Numbered from the stretch's first letter, positions 9,158 to 18,232 are shown. The stretch: DNA of 64,000 nt from an uncultured Tissierellia bacterium (GCA_937923265.1 CALAJY010000023.1:1-64000); one strand, 5' to 3'. Notes: generated by a model from the letters alone, not told the origin. Numbers and translations are program-made.

Positions 9158-10509
9158 GCAGTATTCTTTTTGGTATTCAGCCCCTCTTTCCCCCGGGAAG
9201 GAGGGGTCTTCTGTTTCACATGATCCCGGAGAATCTCCAAAATGGGCTTCCCCGTGGCCCCCTTTAATGGAAGGTCCATCACCTTGGCAATGGTGGGGGC
9301 GATGTTGAGGAGGGAATTCCTTGCCTCCTCACGAATTCCCACGCGAAAATCCGGTCCCAGGGCAAAAAAGACGGCATCATATCGCTGTTTATCGGGATGG
9401 AAACCATGATTGGCCTTGTGGTGGTCCTTTTCAAAGGCCGCCCCCGGACTCCCTCGGAAGAAATCGCTAAAGGCATAGCCTCTCCAAGCCTCCAGCTGGG
9501 CAAAGGCTTTGTGGTCGGATCCTTCCCGGCGTAGTTCCTCCGAAAAATACACATGTTCGATGCCCGACGTCTCCTCCGCATATTTTTCCAAATAGACGCG
9601 CATTTCCTCTTCCACCTGCATGGCCTCCTCGGTGGGAATATTCGGGTTCCGATACACATAGCAGGATCCCCCGCAGGATTGCGGAATAAAGCGATAGCGA
9701 AGGACACGGTTGCCCTTCCGCTCCAAGATTCCCTCCTCTTCAAAGTCACTGAGGGGGAAGAGAAGAATGGGTGTGTCAATTTGCGAATGGTCCGAGAGAA
9801 AGATGAGATCAATATTGTCCCGATCCTCCCTTTGCTCTCTCCAGGAGAGAATTTCTTGCACCCTCCGGTCCATCCGCCGGATCGCCTCTTTCACCTGGTC
9901 CGACTTCGTCCCATAGGCGTGTTTATTGCTGTCCACATCCAAGAGGTGGAGGAGAAAAAGATCCGGATTGGTTCGTTCCAAGAGATAGTGGGCCCCCTCC
10001 ATGCTGAAATCATCCAGTTGCGGCTGTCGGGTGCCCTTGCGAAGTCGACCAAAGCGGTGTTGGATCCGAAGGGCAAGAAGGGGAGACGAATTCATGAGCA
10101 CGCGGAGGTTTCCGTTGTGCCAGGGCCGGGTCGGGAAAATTTCCGCAACATTTCCCGCAATCTTTGCCCCGGCATTCACGGGCCATAAAAAGGCAGAAAC
10201 CCTCTTTCCCGCACGCTTGGCCGCCCGAAGGAGCGTATCCCCCTGTATGTCTTTCTCAAACCAGAACCACTCTCCCGGCTGGTCACCGGGTTGAAAGCGT
10301 CGATTGTTCACAATGCGGTGGGAATCCGGGCTCCGTCCCGTTAAAATGGTGGCGTGCGAGGGATAGGTAAGGCTGGGATAGACGCCCCGCATGTGGGGAA
10401 GATATGCCCCTTCTCGCATCAGACGTTGAAACCCGGGCAGACTCTCAAAAATCTCGCTGTCCCGGTCTCCCAACGCATCTAACGATATGATCCAAGATTT
10501 TCTCGTCAT
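9118..10509 (-). CDS. Alkaline phosphatase-superfamily nucleotide pyrophosphatase/phosphodiesterase
   Basis: The protein resembles the NPP (type I phosphodiesterase) branch of the alkaline phosphatase superfamily. The metal-binding Asp and nucleophile regions are visible: ISLDALGDRD, and YPSLTYPSHATILTGRSP with Thr as likely nucleophile. Further family metal ligands appear in LLDVDSNKHAYGT, LSDHSQ and HKANHGFHP. No signal peptide is seen, so it is probably cytoplasmic. I chose ATG 10509, which forms ATGA with the map stop and has GAGG upstream. It is the last gene of a long operon, and its 3' end overlaps citC tail to tail. Substrate unknown. Confidence 0.85.
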   Translation of the reverse strand: MTRKSWIISLDALGDRDSEIFESLPGFQRLMREGAYLPHMRGVYPSLTYPSHATILTGRSPDSHRIVNNRRFQPGDQPGEWFWFEKDIQGDTLLRAAKRAGKRVSAFLWPVNAGAKIAGNVAEIFPTRPWHNGNLRVLMNSSPLLALRIQHRFGRLRKGTRQPQLDDFSMEGAHYLLERTNPDLFLLHLLDVDSNKHAYGTKSDQVKEAIRRMDRRVQEILSWREQREDRDNIDLIFLSDHSQIDTPILLFPLSDFEEEGILERKGNRVLRYRFIPQSCGGSCYVYRNPNIPTEEAMQVEEEMRVYLEKYAEETSGIEHVYFSEELRREGSDHKAFAQLEAWRGYAFSDFFRGSPGAAFEKDHHKANHGFHPDKQRYDAVFFALGPDFRVGIREEARNSLLNIAPTIAKVMDLPLKGATGKPILEILRDHVKQKTPPSRGKEGLNTKKNTAYRPSVDIDDLCS

Positions 10510-11306
10510 AATTTCCTCGATCGAATCCATTCCCGTTCTTCCGGAGTGAGACTCGTGTTCTTTTGCTCGGTAAGAATCTCCGGTCCGTCCTTACGAATGG
10601 CAAAGGTATGCTCAAACTGGCAGCTCTTCTTTCCATCGATGGTCCGTGCGGTCCACTCATTATCATCGACCTTCACTTCCCAGCTGCCTTCATTGATCAT
10701 GGGCTCCACCGTGATCACCATGTTTTCCACGAGGCGAACCCCTCTTCGCTTGGTGACATAGTGTAGCACCTGCGGGTCTTCATGCATCTCGGTGCCGATT
10801 CCATGACCCACGAACTGGCGAACCACGGAAAAACCCTGACTTTCCACATAAGGCTGGATGGCAGCCCCAATGTCCACAAGATGATTCCCCACCCGGGCGG
10901 CTTCCACGCCCAGATACAGCGCCTTCTCGGTGACTTCCATCAGCTTTTGATCCGTTGGGCTCAACTTTCCAATCCCATAGGACCAGCAGGAGTCCGCCAG
11001 ATACCCTTTATAGTTGACGACGTTGTCAATGGAGAGAATGTCGCCCTCCTCGAGCTTACGTTCGTTGGGAAAGCCGTGACAAACCTCATCGTTCACGCTG
11101 CAGCAGAGGGCAAAGGGAAAGCCCTCATAGCCCAATTGCGCGGGGATGGAGTCTTTGTACCGCATGAAATCCTCGGCAAACTGATTGACCTGCAGGGTGG
11201 TGAGACCCGGGCGAAGAATCTCCCGGATTGCCAGATGGGTCTTGCAGAGAATCACTCCCGCTTCCTTCATTCCTTTTATCTGTTCTTCTGTTTTTATCGT
11301 AATCAT
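10506..11306 (-). CDS. map: Methionine aminopeptidase, type I
   Basis: This enzyme removes the initiator methionine from new proteins. The pita-bread fold ligands are visible: LSIDNVVNYKGYLADSCW (Asp pair), FVGHGIGTEMHEDP (His), VITVEPMINEG (Glu) and the final QFEHTFAI (Glu). At 266 residues it is close to the usual 250. I chose ATG 11306 with AAGGG upstream; the longer frame starts at a TTG. It is co-transcribed between mazF-like and phosphodiesterase genes. Confidence 0.94.
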   Translation of the reverse strand: MITIKTEEQIKGMKEAGVILCKTHLAIREILRPGLTTLQVNQFAEDFMRYKDSIPAQLGYEGFPFALCCSVNDEVCHGFPNERKLEEGDILSIDNVVNYKGYLADSCWSYGIGKLSPTDQKLMEVTEKALYLGVEAARVGNHLVDIGAAIQPYVESQGFSVVRQFVGHGIGTEMHEDPQVLHYVTKRRGVRLVENMVITVEPMINEGSWEVKVDDNEWTARTIDGKKSCQFEHTFAIRKDGPEILTEQKNTSLTPEEREWIRSRKL

Positions 11307-11318
11307 TTTCAAACCCTT

Positions 11319-11669
11319 CTAATTCCGTGCTAGCCCCACGGAAACCATAATCGACTGGCCGACATACCCCATCAAATCCTCTGAAAAATGTCCGATGCGG
11401 TCCTGCAACCGTCTCTTATCAATCGTTCGAATCTGTTCGAGCAAGATGACCGAATCCTTTGGCAAATCCGTGTCTGCTCCCGCATACACATGGGTAGGCA
11501 TCTTATTTTTATTCGTCTGCGAAGTAATCGGTGCCACGATGGTGGTCGGGGAGTATTTATTCCCAATATCATTTTGAATAATCAAAACGGGGCGTATTCC
11601 TCCTTGCTCCGAGCCTACCACGGGACTCAGGTCCGCATAGTAGATATCCCCTCTTTTTATTCTTGGCAC
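11319..11669 (-). CDS. MazF/PemK-family endoribonuclease toxin (EndoA-like)
   Basis: The 116-residue protein matches MazF/EndoA: start MPRIKRGDIYYADLSPVVG, then GGIRPVLIIQNDIGNKYSPT, VAPITSQTNKNKMPTHV and SVILLEQIRTIDKRRL. These contain the conserved Arg and Ser/Thr of the catalytic site. In Bacilli the toxin gene follows an antitoxin (ndoAI) near alr/acpS. Here the gene directly upstream is the AcpS/NnrD fusion and no antitoxin is seen. The start is GTG with GAGGAGG upstream, overlapping the fusion gene by 13 bases. Confidence 0.9.
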   Translation of the reverse strand: MPRIKRGDIYYADLSPVVGSEQGGIRPVLIIQNDIGNKYSPTTIVAPITSQTNKNKMPTHVYAGADTDLPKDSVILLEQIRTIDKRRLQDRIGHFSEDLMGYVGQSIMVSVGLARN

Positions 11670-14254
11670 AAAAGACCTCCTCGCTCTTGATCCACATGGC
11701 GATGAAGTTCCTGCAAGACATAAGGAATCTGTTCCACCAGATCTCCGGCAATCATGCCGTCTTCACCCAGCTTGGCTCTGGCAAAATCTCCCGCGAGACC
11801 GTGAACATAGACTGCAAGGCGAATGGCCGTCATAAACTGGTAGCCGTAGGCAATAAAGGCCCCAATGATTCCGGTGAGCACATCTCCGGATCCCGCCGTT
11901 GCCATGCCCGGGTTCCCGCTGGCATTCAGGTAGTGAAGCTTGCCGTTGCTGATCACGGTATCCGCCCCCTTCAAAACCACATAAATTCCCTTGGCTTCCG
12001 AAAAATGGTCCGCAATCTGCGTCCGTTGCCTGCGAACCTCCGTGATGGGCTCCCGGACGAGCCGGGCCATCTCCATCTCATGCGGCGTAATCACGATTCG
12101 ACCGGAAAGCCGATCCCAGAGTTTTGGCCGCTGTGCCAGGACATAGAGGGCATCGGCATCGATGACCAGGGGGAGCTTCACCTTAGGTAGGAGGGCTTCC
12201 AAAAAATCTCCCGTTTCCTCGGCCCGGCCCAAGCCGGGTCCAATGGCCAGACAATCGCAGGAGGAGATGGCTTGAAGACAAGCCTCCACGCTCTTTGGGG
12301 CAAGCCCCCCACTCTCTCCCACGGGAAGGGTCCTGACAATGGCCTCGGTCAATTTGTATTGGCAAACGGAGGCGATGGGCTCCGGAACCAAGGTGTAAAC
12401 CATCCCGCAGCCGCTTCGCAATGCCGCCTGCGAGGATAAACAGATGGAGCCGGCCATGCCGGGACTCCCGCCCAGGATTGCCAGCTTTCCATACTGCGTT
12501 TTATATCCCTCTCGGTCCCTTTTTAACAGGGAGCTGTCCAATTCCTTCTGAAAGGGAAGCTTCCCCCGCCAATCCGTGTCTAAAGGCCCGTCTTCCGTTC
12601 CCTGGCACATCGCCAGCGCATAGGAGCCATTGTGACTGATGGAAAGATCCAGTCGGAATATGCCTCTCTCCCGAGCGAGCTGCCTGCCTCGAGGAGAAAG
12701 ACGAACGTAGGGTTGTCCACCGGGGTGGTGCAGGATCTGAATGTCCCGAAAACCTAAGAGGCCGATTCCCGTCCCCAGGGCCTTCGATACCGCCTCTTTT
12801 GCCGCATACATCCCTGCCGCCGTCTCCGTGGAGGGATGGTCGTCCAGATATTGAACCTCTTCCCGGTTAAAAAGCCGTTCCTTCCAATGCGCATGGTCCA
12901 TCAAGGCCTGTATGCGCCGTAACTCCACAAGATCGATTCCCAGACTCATACCTTGCCCCCCCTTTTTCATCAGCGTCTCATAGGCTTCCTGCGCCTGGGC
13001 GTAAATCTCCTCCGCATCAAAATGCTCCAGCCGACCGTCTCGTGCCAAAATTTTGCCATTTACCATGGTCATGCAGACATCGGAAGCGGCGGTGGAATAG
13101 ACCAGGGCTGCTTCGATATCCTCCACCTGCGGGCAATGGTGGGCATTGTGAAAGTCGACCAAGATCAGGTCCGCCAGCATGCCCTCTCGCACTCGGCCCA
13201 GGCAATCTTCCATGCCTAGGGCCTTGGCACCGTTCACCGTCGCCATCCGGAGCATATTGCGCGCAGAGACCGCCTTCGGATCCTGCCGATAGCCCTTCTG
13301 AATAAGGGAACCCAGCATCATATCTCGGAACATGTCCTGACGGTTGTTGGAGGAAGCCCCATCGGTTCCCAAGCAGACCGTGATTCCCCGATTCTGTAAA
13401 TCCTCCACGGGCATAAATCCGCTGGCAAGCTTCATGTTACTGGCCGGATTATACACGCAGTTTACCTTGCGTGCGGCCAGAATCTGCTTATCCTTTTCAC
13501 TGAGCCAGACGCAGTGGGCTGCCAGGGTATCTTCCTTCAGCATCCCCACCGAGTCAAACAACTCCACAGGACTCATTCCATAGTACTTTTTGCAGTCTGC
13601 CACCTCTTTTTGGGTCTCCGCACAGTGGATATGAAAGCCGATGTGCAGCTCGTCTCCCAGCTGTTTCAGAGTATGTAGGTAGTTCGGATTGGTGGTGTAC
13701 ACTGCGTGAGGCCCAATCATGACGGAAATTCGTCCCTCGGCCTGTCCCTGCCAGCGTTCATAGAGTTCCCGCTGTTCTCGGAGGCGGGAGCCGTCATCAT
13801 CGGGTGCCGACATGCCTCGGCTCAGGACAGCCCGAATTCCCATGTCACAGACGGCCCTCGCCTCGGCTTCCATCTCATAGTACATGTCCACATAGCAGGT
13901 GGTACCGGAGAGGAGCATTTCCAAAATATTGAGACGAACGCCGGCTCGTGCTTCCCCACTGCCCAGGTGAGCCTCCAGGGGCCATATGTATTTTTCCAGC
14001 CAGTCCTCCAGGGCAACATCGTTCCCATAGTTCCGAAAGAGACTCATGGCACAATGCGTGTGCGCATTGATCAATCCCGGCATGAGAATCCGGTTCGTTC
14101 CGTCTACGACGGTGATCCCGGTTTCGTCTTCATGATCCCGGGTGGGACGAAGGGAGGCAATCCGGTTTCCTTCCACGCGAACATTGTAATGTGGAAGGAT
14201 TCTTCCCGAGTCCTCCATGGTCAGAACCGTTGTGTTTTTAATGAGAACGGTCAT
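11657..14254 (-). CDS. Three-domain fusion: MTA/SAH deaminase-like amidohydrolase, holo-ACP synthase, NAD(P)H-hydrate dehydratase
   Basis: Residues 1-435 are an amidohydrolase of the MTA/SAH deaminase group (MPGLINAHTHCAMSLFRN, GFHIHCAETQKEV, CLGTDGASSNNR). Residues 436-560 are AcpS, which puts phosphopantetheine on ACP (MSLGIDLVELRRI, MYAAKEAVSKALGTG). Residues about 575-865 are NnrD, which repairs hydrated NAD(P)H (YGKLAILGGSPGMAGSI, VLKGADTVISNGK, GSGDVLTGIIGAFIAYG). No NnrE epimerase domain is present. The first junction lies on A5G7 (minus strand; plus bases 12956-12967). With one G fewer, the deaminase would stop at TGA overlapping the AcpS ATG (ATGA) behind a purine-rich ribosome site. 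Two or three genes joined by a one-base change is therefore a real alternative. Confidence 0.85.
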   Translation of the reverse strand: MTVLIKNTTVLTMEDSGRILPHYNVRVEGNRIASLRPTRDHEDETGITVVDGTNRILMPGLINAHTHCAMSLFRNYGNDVALEDWLEKYIWPLEAHLGSGEARAGVRLNILEMLLSGTTCYVDMYYEMEAEARAVCDMGIRAVLSRGMSAPDDDGSRLREQRELYERWQGQAEGRISVMIGPHAVYTTNPNYLHTLKQLGDELHIGFHIHCAETQKEVADCKKYYGMSPVELFDSVGMLKEDTLAAHCVWLSEKDKQILAARKVNCVYNPASNMKLASGFMPVEDLQNRGITVCLGTDGASSNNRQDMFRDMMLGSLIQKGYRQDPKAVSARNMLRMATVNGAKALGMEDCLGRVREGMLADLILVDFHNAHHCPQVEDIEAALVYSTAASDVCMTMVNGKILARDGRLEHFDAEEIYAQAQEAYETLMKKGGQGMSLGIDLVELRRIQALMDHAHWKERLFNREEVQYLDDHPSTETAAGMYAAKEAVSKALGTGIGLLGFRDIQILHHPGGQPYVRLSPRGRQLARERGIFRLDLSISHNGSYALAMCQGTEDGPLDTDWRGKLPFQKELDSSLLKRDREGYKTQYGKLAILGGSPGMAGSICLSSQAALRSGCGMVYTLVPEPIASVCQYKLTEAIVRTLPVGESGGLAPKSVEACLQAISSCDCLAIGPGLGRAEETGDFLEALLPKVKLPLVIDADALYVLAQRPKLWDRLSGRIVITPHEMEMARLVREPITEVRRQRTQIADHFSEAKGIYVVLKGADTVISNGKLHYLNASGNPGMATAGSGDVLTGIIGAFIAYGYQFMTAIRLAVYVHGLAGDFARAKLGEDGMIAGDLVEQIPYVLQELHRHVDQERGGLLCQE

Positions 14255-15659
14255 CTTCGGCTCCTTTCTGCAGCAAGGGAAGGTCGGAACCCTGCGCCCT
14301 CTTCCCGGGGTACAAAGTGCGGAAGTTATGAAGCAGACTCTCCATGTCGGCGGGGTCCTGGGGAGACTCTTCCAGCAATCGACAGAGTCCTTCTTCGTAG
14401 CGCTTTGTCCCCTTTAGGGTCATTTTTTCGGGTTCTAAATGGTCCATCAAATAATCAATCGCCGCCTCGGTCAAGAGGTCCGCCATCATGTCCAGCTGTT
14501 TTGCCGCATAGTCATGCTGGCGGAGACAGGTCCGCGTGGTATGAATCAGGCGAAAATAGAGATAGTCCACAAAGCTGCGGTACAGATTTCTCGGCGCCGC
14601 CTCCGGATTCAAGTCAAAAAGGATGTGAATCAGCAGGTTCCACCGAATATCCTGGTTGATCACTTCCTCCAGCCGGCTGCCCAGCCGCTCCGTAATTTGG
14701 TTATGGTAATCAATGGACGGATCAAAATAGATCATCTCTCCAAAGAGGGCCAACTCATGGTTCGAATGGGTCGCCTCTTCCATGATGCGAACGAATTCCG
14801 TTGCGAAATTTTCTCGGGATTCGTAGCGAACCCGGGCAAACAAGAATTCGGTCAAAAGATCGATGCAGGGGCGAAAGTCAAAAACATAGCCCTCACTCTC
14901 CCGAAGGGGCACGACATAGATGTCCTGGATCATGCGACCAATCATCGCTTGGATCTGAAGGGAGGGATCCTTGAGGGCACTGTTATCCAGGCGCCGAAGG
15001 TGCTCATAGACCATCTGCATCTGTTTATCGATGATGTTCAAATCTCCCTTAATCGAGGACATGATTTCCCGGACGAACTTCTCCGTCACCACATAGTTGT
15101 AATTCTTGTAGAGAATCTTATGATCAATCTCATTCCAGAACACATTGACAATGGACTTAATCTGGAGCTCAAAATTGAGCACCCGATTTCCCAAAAAATG
15201 ACCATCAATCCGATAGGAGGGAAAGCCATTTTTCTGTGACTGGGGTTGGCGGTCGCTTAGCTTTAACTCCAAGCGAGGATCTCGATCCGATTGATAATAG
15301 CCATCCGACCGCTGACGGGGAAAGTGACGAAACAGTTCCCGATAAACCATCTCCTCATCATTGATAAAGCGGCATTCCACCCGGCATCCGATCACATCGG
15401 AAATATGATCAAAGGTCTCCTCCGGTGACTGGTACCGCTGCATGAAGTTCTGGCGGATGAGTTTTTCCTTCAAGCTGGCATCCTCTTTAATCCGAGAGGT
15501 GTAGTTTACAAAGCACTCATTCTGTTGAAACATCGATAAAAAGGCCTGGTCTAACACCTTCTTTGCTTCCTCGATCTCAAAACGGAGCGTCTGCTTATAG
15601 TCAATGACATCGTCAATATATTGAAAAAGTTTAAGCTTCAGTTGTCTCGCCTCCCTCAC
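14238..15659 (-). CDS. RelA/SpoT-domain nucleotidyltransferase-like protein
   Basis: The N-terminal ~200 residues resemble the RelA/SpoT synthetase domain that makes (p)ppGpp: YTSRIKEDASLKEKLI, DHISDVIGCRVECRF, then YRIDGHFLGNRVLNFELQI and FWNEIDHKILYKNY. The latter two match the usual EIQI and E-H-Y-K motifs. The remaining ~270 residues are helical and unlike the HD, TGS or ACT parts of long RelA, so it is neither RelA nor a minimal small synthetase. The start is GTG, forming GTGA with the Nudix stop; the end overlaps the deaminase fusion by 17 bases. It probably affects alarmone or a related nucleotide, but activity cannot be proved from sequence. Confidence 0.7.
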   Translation of the reverse strand: MREARQLKLKLFQYIDDVIDYKQTLRFEIEEAKKVLDQAFLSMFQQNECFVNYTSRIKEDASLKEKLIRQNFMQRYQSPEETFDHISDVIGCRVECRFINDEEMVYRELFRHFPRQRSDGYYQSDRDPRLELKLSDRQPQSQKNGFPSYRIDGHFLGNRVLNFELQIKSIVNVFWNEIDHKILYKNYNYVVTEKFVREIMSSIKGDLNIIDKQMQMVYEHLRRLDNSALKDPSLQIQAMIGRMIQDIYVVPLRESEGYVFDFRPCIDLLTEFLFARVRYESRENFATEFVRIMEEATHSNHELALFGEMIYFDPSIDYHNQITERLGSRLEEVINQDIRWNLLIHILFDLNPEAAPRNLYRSFVDYLYFRLIHTTRTCLRQHDYAAKQLDMMADLLTEAAIDYLMDHLEPEKMTLKGTKRYEEGLCRLLEESPQDPADMESLLHNFRTLYPGKRAQGSDLPLLQKGAEDDRSH

Positions 15660-16324
15660 CGATCTCTAAAATCCCCTGTTCGACGAAACCAGCCCTCCAA
15701 ATCATACTGGTCGATCAGTTTCATGTTTGCCTGCATCAGACGGGCGGTTAATCCCCAGATGATATCGCCCCGGTACTGGTAGAAAACCATGGGATAGTCT
15801 CCCAGTTCCCACCGATAGTTCCTTCCCCCCGGAATTTTTCCATAGGGAAAGTCCTCTGCCATGTCCAATCGCAGATGGTTCACATAGGTTGTCGGAACCG
15901 TCTGTCGAAAGAAGGCAAGGGGAACGGTAAAAACGGAATCCACCTCCGCCCTGCTGAAGGTCCCTTGATAGTGTGGCAGGGCCCCAATAAAAGAATCGAT
16001 TCGTCTTCCCGATGGCGTGGCAAGAATCTCCCCGGGACCGTAGATGCTGATGTCCTCCTCAGGGAGAAGGAGCTCCTCTTGGCATTCTCTTCGTGCCGCC
16101 TGTTGGCTGGTCTCTCCCGGCTCCACCCTGCCCCCGGGAAAGCTCACCTCTCCCGGCTGCTGTCGTAAGCTTTTTGCCCGTCGCTGAAAAAGGATATGTA
16201 CCTCTCCACGCTCCCAAACGAAGGGTAAGAGAACACTATGTACTCTCCACCTCATCTCCCCGATGATGTGGGGAGACCGCTCCTGAAACGCCTTGTGAAG
16301 ATCTTCTTCCTTCTCCTTCTTCAT
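15656..16324 (-). CDS. Nudix hydrolase, CoA-pyrophosphatase-like
   Basis: The Nudix box GGRVEPGETSQQAARRE followed by CQEELLLP fits GX5EX7REUXEE. It is preceded by SLRQQPGEVSFPGG, a feature of NudL/YeaB CoA pyrophosphatases (LRxxxGxVxFPGG). The protein therefore probably hydrolyses CoA or a related nucleotide diphosphate in the cytoplasm. Its 222 residues suit that subfamily. It lies five bases after the nitroreductase and overlaps the next gene. Confidence 0.85.
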   Translation of the reverse strand: MKKEKEEDLHKAFQERSPHIIGEMRWRVHSVLLPFVWERGEVHILFQRRAKSLRQQPGEVSFPGGRVEPGETSQQAARRECQEELLLPEEDISIYGPGEILATPSGRRIDSFIGALPHYQGTFSRAEVDSVFTVPLAFFRQTVPTTYVNHLRLDMAEDFPYGKIPGGRNYRWELGDYPMVFYQYRGDIIWGLTARLMQANMKLIDQYDLEGWFRRTGDFRDR

Positions 16325-16329
16325 CTATT

Positions 16330-17088
16330 CTACTCTTCCTTCTGTCCCAAAGAAAAGCCATTTCTTGCGATGGCATCCAGGGGCGTCCGAGAGTCCGAAA
16401 CCATTCCCTCGAGCTTCTTCACCACCTGGTCGGTGAAGGGATCTGCCGGCGTATCCGGGGTTCTCGGATCGGCATACCGGGTCATCTCCCGGTCATAGGA
16501 TTGCAAGGCTTCCAGCCAGTCCATGGAAGACGGATACGCGTTCTCGAAGATTCGAAGCTCCTCCCCCATCCTCGGCTTCCGCTGGGGATCCTGATTCGGC
16601 GTTCCGAAAATCATGGCAAGGGCCGGGAAGCACCCCGCGGGGAGATGAAGAAGCCGAATGAGCTCCTGTGGTTTCCCCAGAACGCTTCCGATAAAAACGC
16701 CCCCCAAATCCATCGATTCCAGGGCACTCATCGCATTCTGTGCCATAAGAATCGCATCGGTAAAACCTTGTAAAAAAGTATCAAATCCCGGCTCTTTTGA
16801 GAGTCCCTTTTCTTTTGCCAGCGCGAGATTGCGATGTGCATCGGAGAGGAAGACCCAGAGTTCCGGGGCCCGACCGATGTATTTCTGGCCACCCAACTCT
16901 GCGATTTTCTTCTTAAGGGAAGGTTCGGTCACGCGGATGACCGAAGCCTGCTGTAATCCATTGGAACTTGCCGTTCTCATGCAAACGGCCCGGATCGCCG
17001 ACAGCTTTTCCGGATCCACGGCTTCCTCTTTGAATTCCCGAATGGAACGATGCTGCAACTGTTTCTTTATAAATTCATTTTCAAACAT
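16330..17088 (-). CDS. NAD(P)H-dependent flavin nitroreductase family protein
   Basis: This is an FMN-binding oxidoreductase of the NfsA/Frp group. The N-terminus has the family FMN-phosphate motif (QHRSIREF) and TASSNGLQQASVIRV. The middle has IGRAPELWVFLSDAHRN and FTDAILMAQNAMSALESM, followed by GGVFIGSVLG; the end carries basic and polar segments. At 252 residues it is close to the family's 240-250. First gene of the operon that runs down to 9118, with AAAGGA before the ATG. Natural substrate unknown. Confidence 0.88.
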   Translation of the reverse strand: MFENEFIKKQLQHRSIREFKEEAVDPEKLSAIRAVCMRTASSNGLQQASVIRVTEPSLKKKIAELGGQKYIGRAPELWVFLSDAHRNLALAKEKGLSKEPGFDTFLQGFTDAILMAQNAMSALESMDLGGVFIGSVLGKPQELIRLLHLPAGCFPALAMIFGTPNQDPQRKPRMGEELRIFENAYPSSMDWLEALQSYDREMTRYADPRTPDTPADPFTDQVVKKLEGMVSDSRTPLDAIARNGFSLGQKEE

Positions 17089-17147
17089 GGCTTATCCTTT
17101 CCAGCGTTCAAACCACGCATCCCTGAAGTATATACCCGACCTATCTG

Positions 17148-17173
17148 AAAAAATCCCGTCTTTGGACGGGATT
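17148..17173 (-). terminator. Terminator after the metallophosphoesterase gene
   Basis: On the minus strand AATCCCGTC pairs with GACGGGATT around a four-base loop and is followed by a T-run. It starts about eight bases after the metallophosphoesterase stop codon. Confidence 0.85.
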
Positions 17174-17180
17174 CCTGGGC

Positions 17181-18083
17181 TTATTTTTTCTTTTTTAGCG
17201 AGTAATAGGGATGACGCGTCACCCTGACCGGGTCCACACGGAACCGATCCCCTTCCGTCATGCCGAATTCCAGATCGCGAATCTTTGCAAATTCCTCATC
17301 GTTCATCGTTCGTTTAAAAGTAAGAATCCCTTGGGCAATCTGCTGGGAAAACCACTGGTATTTCGGGGAACTCAGAGACTGCGTCTCCATGGTAACTCGG
17401 CCCTCCAGAATCTCCAGAATTCGAACCGTGGGCTCGTCCAAAATGTCATTAAATTGAATGCGACCCCAGCGATCGATGGCTTCGAATCGGTCCTTATGTA
17501 AATGTCCGTTGATATAAAGACCTCGTCCCTGCTGGCGCTCCTGTAACACGTCTTCCAGGGTGCGATTGGGAATCGGGTTGCCCAAATCATCCATGATTTC
17601 CACACGCTGGGGCGGGTGGTGCGCAAAGATCAGGACAAAACGGTCCTTGGCTTCCCGAAGAGAATCCTGGATAAAGGCCACCTGTTGCAGGTTCATCCGA
17701 CCGGATTTTTTTCCGGGATGAAGGGCACGACAGGTATCCAGAAAGAGAAGCACCATGTTGTCCTGCTCTTCCTTCCAGTAGAGGGCCTGTCCCGTGAGCT
17801 TTTGATACCGGTCTTTTCCAATGGTCAGGAGGTCATGGTTTCCAACAACCTGAACAAATCGCTGGTCCGGTTTTTTTGTCTGATGAATAATCCGGTAGAT
17901 ATCACGATATTCTCGAAGGGTTCCAAAATGGGTAAGGTCGCCCAAAGAAAGATAGAGGTCTCCCTCCTGAGCAAAAAAGAGACGAAACATCTCCGTGTAG
18001 AAGCGCCGGTTGATCTTTCGCATGACCTCACTGCGCCACTTCATGCTCGTAAAATGTGCATCCCCCATACAGATAATCCGCAT
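17181..18083 (-). CDS. Calcineurin-like metallophosphoesterase
   Basis: The five metal-ligand blocks of this superfamily are visible in order: MGDAHF (D-x-H), LSLGDLTH (GD), VVGNHDLL (GNHD), ILIFAHHPPQ-like FAHHPP and NGHLHKDR (GHxH). It is probably a cytoplasmic phosphodiesterase; the substrate cannot be told. I chose ATG 18083 (MRIICMGDAHF) with AGGAGG upstream. A longer frame from 18101 begins inside the ribosome site. It is separated from the T7SS island by a terminator and is likely a single-gene unit. Confidence 0.88.
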   Translation of the reverse strand: MRIICMGDAHFTSMKWRSEVMRKINRRFYTEMFRLFFAQEGDLYLSLGDLTHFGTLREYRDIYRIIHQTKKPDQRFVQVVGNHDLLTIGKDRYQKLTGQALYWKEEQDNMVLLFLDTCRALHPGKKSGRMNLQQVAFIQDSLREAKDRFVLIFAHHPPQRVEIMDDLGNPIPNRTLEDVLQERQQGRGLYINGHLHKDRFEAIDRWGRIQFNDILDEPTVRILEILEGRVTMETQSLSSPKYQWFSQQIAQGILTFKRTMNDEEFAKIRDLEFGMTEGDRFRVDPVRVTRHPYYSLKKKK

Positions 18084-18166
18084 AAAAACCTCCTGCCTCA
18101 TTCTATCAAAAGGGGGGATAAAGGAGAAATCCGAAATGTCTCTTTTCCTGAGAAATTCCCCTTTCC

Positions 18167-18198
18167 AAAAAAAGAAACTCCCCGGAGGGAGTTTCTTT
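18167..18198 (-). terminator. Terminator at the end of the T7SS island
   Basis: On the minus strand GAAACTCCC pairs with GGGAGTTTC and is followed by seven T residues (A-run 18167-18173 on plus). It lies 35 bases after the stop of the SLAP-like gene, the last gene of the island. Confidence 0.88.
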
Positions 18199-18232
18199 CT
18201 AATTCCCGATATCGTCGAATTCGAGGAGGATC

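Noticed and set aside
9180..9207. GC-rich hairpin as a strong citC terminator
   Set aside because: It lies inside the phosphodiesterase coding region and is not followed by a T-run; kept only as a note.
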